Made by a program: the position numbers and the translations under genes
The notes under the pieces: model-generated
The model's input: only the letters and a program-made list of their open reading frames with translations
What the model was told of the DNA's origin: nothing
The model's database searches: none
Part shown: positions 49,765 to 57,897 of the stretch, piece by piece
How the letters are laid out: every line of letters starts with the position of its first letter
Numbering within the stretch: the stretch's first letter is position 1
Assembly: GCA_903842345.1 (NCBI GenBank)
Contig: CAIMLR010000036.1
Span: forward strand, 372,001-436,000
Length of the DNA stretch: 64,000 nucleotides
Origin: an uncultured Myxococcales bacterium
GTDB lineage: Bacteria > Myxococcota_A > UBA9042
Direction of reading: 5' to 3'

Positions 49765-51939
49765 ATGGAGCAACGCTGGGCACGGATCGCGACGCGCGGA
49801 ACGCAAAGTTCGCTGATCGGCGTTGGCTGTTTGGCCGTCCTGGCCGTCCTGGCCTCGTGCTCGACGCCGACGTCGGCGGGCGTTGGCACTGGATTCCTCC
49901 CTGACACGAGCGGCAACAGCCTGCCCGGTTTTGACGGCTTCGCCTTTGACGTCGCGACCAGCGATGTTCCCGGCGACTCCAGCCCCGACGGCGCGGGCGA
50001 TCTCGCCGACGACGACACCCAGACGGCGGTCGACGACGCCGACGACGCCACCGCCGCCGACAGCGTCAGCATCACGTGCAGCCAGCCCTGCCAGATCGAC
50101 GACGACTGCAATCCCGCCGCCGATCCGTGCACGGCGACGCTCTGCCAATTCGGCTGCTGCCAGGTCGCGCCAACCGTCGGCGTCGCGTGCGACGACGGGA
50201 TTCCGTGCAACGGCCCGGACGCGTGCAAGAACGGCAAGTGCACGCCCGCGCTGCCCGCCGGCTGCGACGACGCCTTGAACTGCACTTCTGACAGCTGCGA
50301 CGGCGAGAAATGCCACCACATCGTGCTCGACGGCTGGTGCCACATCGGCAACACGTGCGTGCAGGCACAGGCCGCGATTCCCGGCGATCCGTGCAAGATC
50401 TGCGACCCGACGCAGGACCAGGACAGCTGGAGCAAGCTCTCCGGCTGCTGCCAGAAGGACGCCGACTGCACCGCCAAGGGCCAGTGCGACAAGCCGACGT
50501 GCGACGCGATCGCGGGCACGTGCCTCATCGTCAAAATTCCGGGCTGCTGCAAGAGCGACGGCGACTGCGATGACGGCAATTTGTGCACCACTGACGTCTG
50601 CAACACCAGCGACGGCAACTGCACGAGCACGGGCGTGGCCTGCGGCGCGCCGTCAGATTGTCAGGCCGCTTCGTGCGATCCCGTCGATGGCCAATGCAAG
50701 CCGGAATTGCTGCCCGGCTGGTGCTTGATTGACGGCCAGTGCATCGGCAGCAACGCCACGAACGCCGCCAACCCGTGCCAGATCTGCGTCCCCGGCAACA
50801 AGCCGACCAGTTGGTCCGGCACGCCGGGCACACTGTGCAACGACAACAATGCGTGCACGTTCAGCGATATCTGCACGTCTACGGGCGAGTGCAAAGGCAC
50901 CGCGCAACCGGGCTGCTGCCAAAGCGACGCGGACTGCAGCAACAGCGGGATCCCCTGCAAGATCGGCACGTGCAACACCAGCGTGGGCCTGTGCGCGGTC
51001 AGCGACAAACCGGGATGCTGCACCGCGGGCATCTGCTGCGACACGGTTGGCCAGGTGATTCAGCCCGCCGGCACCGCGTGTGGGACCGCGGTCATCGGAT
51101 CGGACTATCAGTGCAGCGGCGCCGACGTCCAGAAGCGCGACTTCACCGCGGGCTGCAACGGCACATCCGCCACCGTCTGCGCGAATTCGACCGCGACCGG
51201 CGCTCCAGGCGCGTGGGCGACGGTCAGCAGTTGCCCGCCCGGGACCGCGTGCACAGAAGTCGGCAGCGGCGTGATACCCAGTTGCGTGAACTTGGGCACG
51301 TGTCAGGGCGCGTGCGGCGGCACCGGCTCCACGGGCTGCTCGTGCGCCCCCGGCTGCGCGGGCGCCGGCACGTGCTGCCCCGATGCGCAAACGCTCTGCG
51401 GCTGCGTCGGCGGCGAATGCTGTGACCTGACCACGAGCCTCATCACCAGCGGCCCCGCGTGCCAGGTGAACGCCGCGAGCCAGTTCCAATGCGCGGGCAA
51501 CGTGCTGCGAAAACGCCTCGGTTCGGGCGTCTGCAAAGGCGGAGCCACCTGCGCCACCGGCCCTGCGGACCTCGTCTGGAGCGCTTGGACCGACGTCGAG
51601 ACCTGCCCCAACAGCTGCACCGCCGCGGCAGACGGCAGTTCCGGGTCGTGCGTCGCGCCGGCGGGTACGTGCGTGGGCGTGTGCGGTGGTTGGTGGGTCG
51701 GTCAACCATGCCAGTGCGATACCGCCTGCGTCGGCAAAGGCAACTGCTGCGCGGACTACCTCACGGTCGGCTGCGACAAGGTCACAGGCTGCTACGCGGA
51801 TTCCAGTCACAGCTGCTACGACCCCAACAATGGCGCCATGTGCGGCTCCACTGCAGCCAACGGCTGTAATTGCGACATCAGCACCTGCAAGGCAGCCGGC
51901 AACTGTTGCCCCGATGCGGGCTTCTGCTGCTATTTCTGA
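49765..51939 (+). CDS. Large Cys-rich lipoprotein with repeated domains
   Basis: The start ATG 49765 follows GAGGA and opens a lipoprotein signal (CLAVLAVLASC). The 724-residue product is about 15% Cys and has an Asp/Ala-rich linker (about 40-90). Repeats of roughly 40-60 residues follow, such as GCCQKDADCTAKGQCDKPTC, PGCCKSDGDCDDGNLCTTDVC and GCCQSDADCSNSGIPC, and similar modules to the C-terminus (CCPDAGFCCYF). The repeats resemble the Dictyostelium-type and other disulfide-rich modules found in myxobacteria-like surface proteins. No catalytic residues recognised. Its stop is close to the tatD-like gene, with the ribosome site of that gene overlapping the stop. Confidence 0.82.
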   Translation: MEQRWARIATRGTQSSLIGVGCLAVLAVLASCSTPTSAGVGTGFLPDTSGNSLPGFDGFAFDVATSDVPGDSSPDGAGDLADDDTQTAVDDADDATAADSVSITCSQPCQIDDDCNPAADPCTATLCQFGCCQVAPTVGVACDDGIPCNGPDACKNGKCTPALPAGCDDALNCTSDSCDGEKCHHIVLDGWCHIGNTCVQAQAAIPGDPCKICDPTQDQDSWSKLSGCCQKDADCTAKGQCDKPTCDAIAGTCLIVKIPGCCKSDGDCDDGNLCTTDVCNTSDGNCTSTGVACGAPSDCQAASCDPVDGQCKPELLPGWCLIDGQCIGSNATNAANPCQICVPGNKPTSWSGTPGTLCNDNNACTFSDICTSTGECKGTAQPGCCQSDADCSNSGIPCKIGTCNTSVGLCAVSDKPGCCTAGICCDTVGQVIQPAGTACGTAVIGSDYQCSGADVQKRDFTAGCNGTSATVCANSTATGAPGAWATVSSCPPGTACTEVGSGVIPSCVNLGTCQGACGGTGSTGCSCAPGCAGAGTCCPDAQTLCGCVGGECCDLTTSLITSGPACQVNAASQFQCAGNVLRKRLGSGVCKGGATCATGPADLVWSAWTDVETCPNSCTAAADGSSGSCVAPAGTCVGVCGGWWVGQPCQCDTACVGKGNCCADYLTVGCDKVTGCYADSSHSCYDPNNGAMCGSTAANGCNCDISTCKAAGNCCPDAGFCCYF

Positions 51940-51950
51940 GGAAGCCGCCT

Positions 51951-52730
51951 TTGACGCCCTGGCTCGACAGCCACACGCACCTCGACGACCCGGACGAGCC
52001 GCCGGACCGCCTGCACGACGCGTTGACCCGGCTCGTGGCCGCAGGCTGGCCAGGTGCGCTGACGGCCGGCTACGGTCCAGAGCGTCTGGCGCGGAGTCGC
52101 GACTTGGCGGCGCAGTGGCCGATGATTCGCCGCGCGGTGGGCATGCACCCCGAGTACCTCGCGCGGCTGCCCGACGACGCCGCGCGCATGCACGCCTACG
52201 CCGCGATGTGCGCGGAGCTGGCGCATCCGTCGGTCGTGGCGCTGGGGGAGATTGGCCTCGATCGCAGGTACAAGGCCATCTGGCCGTTGCCGCAGCAGTT
52301 GGCGTTCTTTGAGCGCGGGCTGCGGGAAGCCCAGGCGCGGCAGTTGCCAGTCGTGCTGCATCTGGTCGGCTGGTATGGGCACGCGCTGGACGCGCTCCGC
52401 CGCGTTGGCGTGCCTGCGGGTGGCGCGGTGCATCGGTGGTCGGGTCCGCTGGAGCTTGTGCCGGCGTTTGAGGCGCTCGGATTGGGCATCGCGCTTGCGC
52501 TGGAGCCGCGCGAAGTGCTGGAGAAGCGGCGTCTGCTGGCGCAAACCATCGCCGCGGACCGGCTGCTGCTGGAGACGGACTGGCCGTTCCTGGACTTGCC
52601 CTACGACGCAGCCGTGGCGCAGATGACGCGCCTCGGCGAGCAGATCGCAGCGTGGCGCGGCGAGACGGCGCACGCCCTGCAAATTCGTGTGGCTGAGAAC
52701 GCCCGCAGGCTATACCATCTCGCGCCCTGA
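51951..52730 (+). CDS. TatD-family metal-dependent hydrolase
   Basis: A TTG at 51951 placed seven bases after GAGGAAG is the best start: no ATG precedes the conserved N-terminus WLDSHTHLD. The product is 259 residues. Metal-site motifs: DSHTHLDD, LGEIGLDRR, VVLHLVGWYG, GGAVHRWSG and LLLETDWPF. The TIM-barrel hydrolase family includes 3'-5' exonucleases and D-aminoacyl-tRNA deacylases. The first His pair and the Glu/Asp are intact. Confidence 0.87.
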   Translation: MTPWLDSHTHLDDPDEPPDRLHDALTRLVAAGWPGALTAGYGPERLARSRDLAAQWPMIRRAVGMHPEYLARLPDDAARMHAYAAMCAELAHPSVVALGEIGLDRRYKAIWPLPQQLAFFERGLREAQARQLPVVLHLVGWYGHALDALRRVGVPAGGAVHRWSGPLELVPAFEALGLGIALALEPREVLEKRRLLAQTIAADRLLLETDWPFLDLPYDAAVAQMTRLGEQIAAWRGETAHALQIRVAENARRLYHLAP

Positions 52731-52742
52731 ACGAGGATGCCG

Positions 52743-53687
52743 ATGGACCACGATCACAGCCACGATACCCGCCCGCAACCGGCCGAGGCACCGCCGCGAC
52801 CCGCGCGGACGCGTCCCAACCAGCGGCGCTTTGACCGGCTTGTGCGGCTGACTTCTGAGGCCGGTTTTGACCGCCTGGAAGCGGCGCACGTCGTCGTCTT
52901 CGGTGTCGGCGGCGTCGGTGGTTTTGCCGTGGAAGGCCTCGCGCGATCGGGCATCGGCCGCCTGACGCTCGTGGATTACGACGTGGTGTGCGCGACGAAC
53001 GTAAACCGGCAAATCCAGGCGCTGCAAGGCACTGTGGGGCAAAGCAAGGCGGAGCTGCTGGCGGAGCGCTGCCGCAAAATCAACCCGCTGGTGACCGTGA
53101 CGCCCGTGCAGGCGTTCTACCAGGCCAAAGACGCTGAGACGCTCCTGCCGGAGGACAACAAGCCAGACTTCGTGATCGACGCGATCGACAACATCGCGGC
53201 GAAGGCGCACCTCATCGACCGCTGCAAGAAGCTGGGGATTCCGATCGTGTCGTCGATGGGTGCGGCGGGCAAACTGGACCCGACGCAAGTGCGCGTCGCC
53301 GATCTCTTCGCGACGCACGGCGATCCGCTGGCGCGCACCATTCGCAAGCACCTGCGGCAAAAGCTGAAGTGGCCGCCGGGTGAGAATTCCGGCCCTGCGG
53401 GCGTGCTGGCCGTGTACAGCCTGGAGTCACGGCGCCTGCCCATCCCGCCCATCTGGGATGCCCAAGGCTTTGAGTGCCTGTGCCCGACGAGTCCGGACGG
53501 GACGTGGGGCAAGGACAATGACTTTCACGCGTGCACCGATCGCCCGCTCATCGAAGGCTCGGCCGTTTTCGTCACATCGGTCTTTGGCATGGTGGCCGCA
53601 AGCGTCGTCGTGCGCGCGATCGTCGGCGAATTGGCGGCCAGGACGGCGATTGAACGCGGCGCGGACCTGCCCGTCGACGCGTCATAA
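52743..53687 (+). CDS. tcdA: tRNA threonylcarbamoyladenosine dehydratase (ThiF/E1-like)
   Basis: GAGG six bases before the ATG at 52743 favours it over the ATG at 52737. The 314-residue protein has the E1-like adenylation domain: VVVFGVGGVGGFAVEGLARSGIG, DYDVVCATNVNRQIQAL, FVIDAIDNIAAKAHLIDRC, SSMGAAGKLDPTQVRVAD. These match TcdA/CsdL, which cyclises t6A at position 37 of tRNAs. A His-rich N-terminus (DHDHSHD) is added. The gene overlaps the convergent gene by six bases. Confidence 0.92.
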   Translation: MDHDHSHDTRPQPAEAPPRPARTRPNQRRFDRLVRLTSEAGFDRLEAAHVVVFGVGGVGGFAVEGLARSGIGRLTLVDYDVVCATNVNRQIQALQGTVGQSKAELLAERCRKINPLVTVTPVQAFYQAKDAETLLPEDNKPDFVIDAIDNIAAKAHLIDRCKKLGIPIVSSMGAAGKLDPTQVRVADLFATHGDPLARTIRKHLRQKLKWPPGENSGPAGVLAVYSLESRRLPIPPIWDAQGFECLCPTSPDGTWGKDNDFHACTDRPLIEGSAVFVTSVFGMVAASVVVRAIVGELAARTAIERGADLPVDAS

Positions 53688-54527
53688 GCCAGCGCTGGTT
53701 TCCGACGCAGCGCCCGGGACCGGACAGCCATTGTCTGGCAGGACTGCCGGCACGACGTTATCCCAATGCCACGCGATCGCGGCGCCCGCCATGAACACGA
53801 AACGACTGTTGGCGGGCTGGCTGAGCCAGTTGCCGAGCCCTTGGACCTGCACGTCGATGCGCGCGCCCAGATGCGCCGTGAGGTTCAGGCCAAAGCGGCT
53901 GGAGAGGTACGGGCCGTATTCGAAGCGCAGGACGTCGCTCGCCTTGGCGTCCGCGGGCTTGATCGTGCCGGCGGCAATGTCGTCGATCGCCTTGCGGTTG
54001 ACGTTCAGGTCCATGCCCAGCCCGGCGGTGCCTTCCACCCAGGGCGTGACCGTGAGCCAACTGATCGGGCTGATCGGCAGGCCGAGGCCGAAGTGCGCCG
54101 GGAGCGCAATCGCCGCATAGTCGCCGGACACGATGGCTGACGGCGACAGCCCGATGTACGGCGCGAGCGCCACCCACGGCAGGCCGTTGGGCTGCCTGCC
54201 GCTGAGCGGAATCTCATAGAGCGCCGTCGCGGATCCCGCCATGCCATGCGCGGACGACGAACCCTCTTCGCCGTAGCCGATGTAGTGAAGGCCAAACTGC
54301 GAGGAGAGCCGCCCCGTTGTCGACGTGAAGTTGGTGAAATACGAAGCGAAGCGCAGGTGGCCGGCGCCAAACAGGCCTTCCATGTAGGCGAAGGTCAGGG
54401 ACGACGCCCGCGTGTCCCAACTGCCGATCGTCGGCGCAGATTCGCCGCTGCGGGCAAAGGCGCTCCGCGGCGACGCGAGGCCAAGAGCCAAGGCTGCGAG
54501 CACGACCCAATGCGCAACTTTTCCCAT
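53682..54527 (-). CDS. Exported beta-barrel-like protein, function unknown
   Basis: The 281-residue product has a signal peptide (VVLAALALGLASPRSAFA). Alternating hydrophobic/polar strands rich in Gly and aromatic residues follow (LTFAYMEGLFGAGHLRFASYF, GLHYIGYGEE, YIGLSPSAIVSGDY, FGLGLPISPISWLTVTPWVEGTAGLG), typical of an outer-membrane beta-barrel. A short tail with a single Cys follows. It ends inside the tcdA-like gene. No enzyme motif; perhaps an outer-membrane channel or structural barrel. Confidence 0.6.
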   Translation of the reverse strand: MGKVAHWVVLAALALGLASPRSAFARSGESAPTIGSWDTRASSLTFAYMEGLFGAGHLRFASYFTNFTSTTGRLSSQFGLHYIGYGEEGSSSAHGMAGSATALYEIPLSGRQPNGLPWVALAPYIGLSPSAIVSGDYAAIALPAHFGLGLPISPISWLTVTPWVEGTAGLGMDLNVNRKAIDDIAAGTIKPADAKASDVLRFEYGPYLSSRFGLNLTAHLGARIDVQVQGLGNWLSQPANSRFVFMAGAAIAWHWDNVVPAVLPDNGCPVPGAASETSAGL

Positions 54528-54617
54528 GACGCCCCTCCCGGTTGCTCACGAGATAGGTGGCGGGCCACGGCGCGCAAGGGCTGTCTGTCGGGGTGCTGTC
54601 ACGGCTCCACCGCGGTG

Positions 54618-55577
54618 TCAGGGCGCGACGCCACCCGGGCCTGCGCCCTCACCGGCAAAAGCCATCCATGCATAGTAGGCACTTTGGGCGGCCGCCTGAC
54701 GCGCCGCGGCCTTCTGCGTGTCCGGCACCGGTGCGACCTCATCGCGACCCGCGGCGCGCCACGACGCCAGATAATTGTCCACCGTTTCTGCGGCGAACGT
54801 GCGCTCGTTCGCGCGCGTGCCGTCGTTTTGCTGCGCGCGCGCCAGCCAAAAATCGGCCAGCACCGGATCGCCCGCGGCAAGACACAGGTGGCCGCAGAGC
54901 TCGTCGAAGCCGTGGCGCAGATCCGCATCCATCGGCACTTCCAGCGCCGCCGCGACCGCGCGATCGAGCATCCGCGCGGACACCAGCGCCGCCGCCAGAA
55001 AGATGTGCGCATCGCCGTGGCCCAGCACGCGCGTCAGGAAACCGCCGCCGCGCAGCGCCAGCGACAGGTTGCCCACCTCCGTCCACTCCGCCATCGCGTC
55101 CAGGAGCTTGCCCGGCCATGCCTGCGGTGGCATTCCCAGCTGCTCCACCAGGCCGTCCACCGCCGCGCGTGCATCGGGCTGCTGCGCCAGCCATCCCTCC
55201 AACGCGGCAAAAACCTCATGGGCCGTCGGCGCGTGGAGCTGGTCGGCGTATTCCGCGGCAAATTCCGCGTCGATCAGGTACGCCAGCATCCGACCCAGGC
55301 GATCCAGCGGCCAGGACGGCAACTGCCAGCGCTGCCACAGTTCGCGCACGCTGAGCCACACGAACACCTGCAGATTCTCATCGGTGACGCCCGATTCCTG
55401 CAGCCAGTCTTCTTCCTGGTCCGTCTGGCTCTTGTCCGCCACCAAGGCCGTGAACAGCCGCTGATCGGTGACAATGCCCAGCTGCCGCAGGCCGTCCAGC
55501 AGCTCCGCGTCACTCCATGCACGGAGATCCGGCTGACGGCCATCCCACTGCCGCAAACGTCCCGTCAGCGCCGCCAT
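54618..55577 (-). CDS. Alpha-helical protein, function unknown
   Basis: The 319-residue product is rich in Ala, Leu, Trp and acidic residues and looks fully helical, without signal peptide or membrane span. Possible repeat-like helices: LIDAEFAAEYADQLHAP, HIFLAAALVSARMLDRAVAAAL, ELCGHLCLAAGDPVLADFWLARA. The latter two resemble degenerate TPR or HEAT-like pairs. It lies three bases after bcp on the same strand, so it may be co-transcribed. No family recognised. Confidence 0.55.
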   Translation of the reverse strand: MAALTGRLRQWDGRQPDLRAWSDAELLDGLRQLGIVTDQRLFTALVADKSQTDQEEDWLQESGVTDENLQVFVWLSVRELWQRWQLPSWPLDRLGRMLAYLIDAEFAAEYADQLHAPTAHEVFAALEGWLAQQPDARAAVDGLVEQLGMPPQAWPGKLLDAMAEWTEVGNLSLALRGGGFLTRVLGHGDAHIFLAAALVSARMLDRAVAAALEVPMDADLRHGFDELCGHLCLAAGDPVLADFWLARAQQNDGTRANERTFAAETVDNYLASWRAAGRDEVAPVPDTQKAAARQAAAQSAYYAWMAFAGEGAGPGGVAP

Positions 55578-55580
55578 CCG

Positions 55581-56051
55581 CTACACCAACTTCGCGAGTT
55601 CGGCGAGCACCGCGTCCGCATGGCCCTTGACGCTCACCTTCGGCCACGCCGCGGCGATCTTGCCTGTCGCGTCGATGAGGTAGGTCGAGCGAATCACGCC
55701 CTCGACTTCCTTGCCGTACATCATCTTCTTGCCAAACGCGCCGTAGGCCGCGAGCGTCGTGCGCTCGGGATCGGAAAGCAGCGTGAACGGCAGGCCGTAT
55801 TTCGTCTTGAACCGGAGATGCGCCTTCTGGGCATCGGGACTCACGCCCAGCACGCGGGCGCCCTGGCCTTGCACGCTCTCGTGGCGATCGCGGAAGTCGC
55901 AGGCTTCGGTCGTGCAACCCGGCGTGTCGTCGCGCGGGTAGAAGTACAGAATCACCGGCTTGCCGCGCAGCGCCGACAATTGCACCGTCGTGCCATCGTC
56001 CGCCAGAAGCGCAAAGTCCGGGGCCAAGTCACCTGTCTTCAACGTCGCCAT
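55581..56051 (-). CDS. bcp: Bcp-type thiol peroxidase (peroxiredoxin)
   Basis: GGAGG before the ATG at 56051 gives a 156-residue protein. The AhpC/TSA fold is clear: GDLAPDFALLADDG, VILYFYPRDDTPGCTTEACDFRDR, in which the first Cys of PGCTTEAC is the peroxidatic one and the second resolving. The extra LLSDPERTTLAAYGAFGKK supports the BCP/PrxQ group. It reduces peroxides using thioredoxin in the cytoplasm. Confidence 0.95.
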   Translation of the reverse strand: MATLKTGDLAPDFALLADDGTTVQLSALRGKPVILYFYPRDDTPGCTTEACDFRDRHESVQGQGARVLGVSPDAQKAHLRFKTKYGLPFTLLSDPERTTLAAYGAFGKKMMYGKEVEGVIRSTYLIDATGKIAAAWPKVSVKGHADAVLAELAKLV

Positions 56052-56129
56052 TGCATCCTCCGCTTGAGCTTGCCACGGTGTCACACGCCCGGGCAGAACG
56101 TCAACGGCGAGGCGGCGACGCGTTTGCGC

Positions 56130-56158
56130 TTGCCCAGATGGCCGACCGCGTCTATGGT
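56130..56158 (+). promoter_or_regulatory. Candidate promoter of the phosphoesterase gene
   Basis: TTGCCC (56130-56135) and TATGGT (56153-56158) are 17 bases apart, both matching four of six positions, about 28 bases before the ATG. Confidence 0.5.
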
Positions 56159-56185
56159 GAAGAACGGGCTGCGGGAGAGTGACAG

Positions 56186-56920
56186 ATGCGATTTGCCATC
56201 ATCAGCGACATTCACGCCAACATCCAGGCGCTTGAACAGGTGCTCGCCAAGTGCGACCAGCTGGACGTGGACGAGATCATCTGCTTGGGCGACGTCGTCG
56301 GCTACGGCGGCAATCCCAATGAATGCTGCGATTTGCTGCGCGAGTACTGCACGATCTGCCTGATGGGCAACCACGACGCGGCGACCGTCGGCGTGATGGA
56401 CGCGGACTACTACTACGATTCAGCCAAGCGCGTGCTGTACTGGTCGCGCAGCGTGCTCACCGAAGACAACTTCAAGTGGCTGTATTCACTGCCTTATTCG
56501 CACCAGCGCCCGGAGCTGGACATGGCGTTCTACCACGCCGCGCCGATCCTGCCGTCGAGCTTCTACTACGTCGTGCGCAATGAAGAGGCGGAGACGCTGA
56601 CGCGGATGAAGGCCGGGCTTTTTGGCCACAACTTCATCGGCCACAGCCATCTGACCACGACGTACGAGTACAATGGCAAGAAAGTGCGGGACGTCACCGG
56701 CAACTACGACTACATCAAGGGTCGCCGCTACCTGACCAACGTCGGCTCGGTTGGCCAGCCGCGCGACCGCAACCCGGACGCGTGCTTCGTGGTGTTCGAC
56801 AGCGACTCCAAGGCGATGGAACACGTCCGCGTGCCGTACGACGTCGCCACCGCCGCCGCGCGGATCCGCGAAGTCGGCCACGACGAGAAATTCGCCCGCC
56901 GGCTGGCCCTCGGCGTCTAG
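56186..56920 (+). CDS. YfcE-like metallophosphoesterase
   Basis: The 244-residue protein has the calcineurin-like signature: MRFAIISDIHANIQALEQVL, DEIICLGDVVGYGGNPNE, LMGNHDAATVG, FIGHSHLTTTY. All metal ligands (DIH, GD, GNHD, GHSH) appear. The C-terminal region with NVGSVGQPRDRNPDACFVVFD is typical. Such enzymes hydrolyse phosphodiesters, often of nucleotides; the substrate is unknown. Downstream, 56921-57079 contains no gene. Confidence 0.92.
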   Translation: MRFAIISDIHANIQALEQVLAKCDQLDVDEIICLGDVVGYGGNPNECCDLLREYCTICLMGNHDAATVGVMDADYYYDSAKRVLYWSRSVLTEDNFKWLYSLPYSHQRPELDMAFYHAAPILPSSFYYVVRNEEAETLTRMKAGLFGHNFIGHSHLTTTYEYNGKKVRDVTGNYDYIKGRRYLTNVGSVGQPRDRNPDACFVVFDSDSKAMEHVRVPYDVATAAARIREVGHDEKFARRLALGV

Positions 56921-57079
56921 CCGTCGCCCTCCGTCAGACCCATCAGCCACACATTTACGCGGTTTCCTTTACCGATCTTGACGGCCTTGCGGCTTTACAG
57001 TCGCGGCTGGGACCGCCACCCTTGCTCTCGCTGATTGTGGCTCGCGGTTGCGAACACGACCCGGCGGTTGAGGGGCGGG

Positions 57080-57895
57080 ATGAAGTCAGTCTTGACGCTG
57101 GGCGCTGTGGCATACGAACCGAGGGTCGTGACGATCTGGGACGGCCTTTCGCATTGGCTCCATCAGCGCGGCGTGCCCACCCAATACGTGCTGTACCAGA
57201 CCTATGAGCAGCAGGTCGCGGCGCTCCTGGACGGCCACATCGACGTCGCCTGGAATTCGCCGCTCGCCTGGCTGGAGACGGAACGCGCCGCGCTGAGCCG
57301 CGGTCGCCAAGCCCGGGCGATCGCGATGCGCGATAGTGACCGCGACCTGCGCTCGGTCGTTGTGGTCCGGAGCGATAGCCGCCTCACAACGCCAGCCGAT
57401 CTGCGCGGCAAGCGGGTGGGCGTGGGTGCGACCGACTCGCCGCAAGCGACGATCCTGCCGCTGTATGAGCTGCTGAAAGCCGATGTGATGCCGGTGCCCG
57501 TGTGTTTTGACGTGGCGACCGGGCGGCACGGCGACGTGATTGAAGGCGAGCGGGCGGCGGCGCAGGCGCTGGCGAACGGCACAGTCGACGCGGCGTGCAT
57601 GATGGATTCCAACCTGCTGCTGTTTGCCCTGGAAGGCGTGCTGCCCGGCAGCATGCCGCGCGTCGTGGCCCAGACGGCGCCGTACGATTGCCGCTGCTTG
57701 ACGGCGTTGGACAACGGCCCGACGGCGCTGATCGGCCAGTTCCAGGACCGGCTGATGGAGATGGATTACAACGATCCGGAACTGCGCGCGGTGTTTGACT
57801 TGGAAGGCCTGCGGGCGTGGAAGCCGGGAAGAACCAGCGGTTTTGCCACGCTGCAGGACGCCGTTGCAGCCCTGCGCGCCGCCAGCCTGCTGTAG
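57080..57895 (+). CDS. PhnD-like periplasmic-binding-fold protein without signal peptide
   Basis: GAGGGGCGGG before the ATG gives 271 residues. The fold of the PhnD/phosphonate-binding family is visible: LGAVAYEPRVVTIWDGLSHWLHQRG, YEQQVAALLDGHIDVAWNSPLAWL, SVVVVRSDSRLTTPADLRGKRVGVGATDSP, ALANGTVDAACMMDSN. No signal peptide or lipobox is present, and no permease or ATPase gene is nearby. It may therefore act in the cytoplasm as a sensor or enzyme partner rather than in transport. Confidence 0.75.
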   Translation: MKSVLTLGAVAYEPRVVTIWDGLSHWLHQRGVPTQYVLYQTYEQQVAALLDGHIDVAWNSPLAWLETERAALSRGRQARAIAMRDSDRDLRSVVVVRSDSRLTTPADLRGKRVGVGATDSPQATILPLYELLKADVMPVPVCFDVATGRHGDVIEGERAAAQALANGTVDAACMMDSNLLLFALEGVLPGSMPRVVAQTAPYDCRCLTALDNGPTALIGQFQDRLMEMDYNDPELRAVFDLEGLRAWKPGRTSGFATLQDAVAALRAASLL

Positions 57896-57897
57896 CG

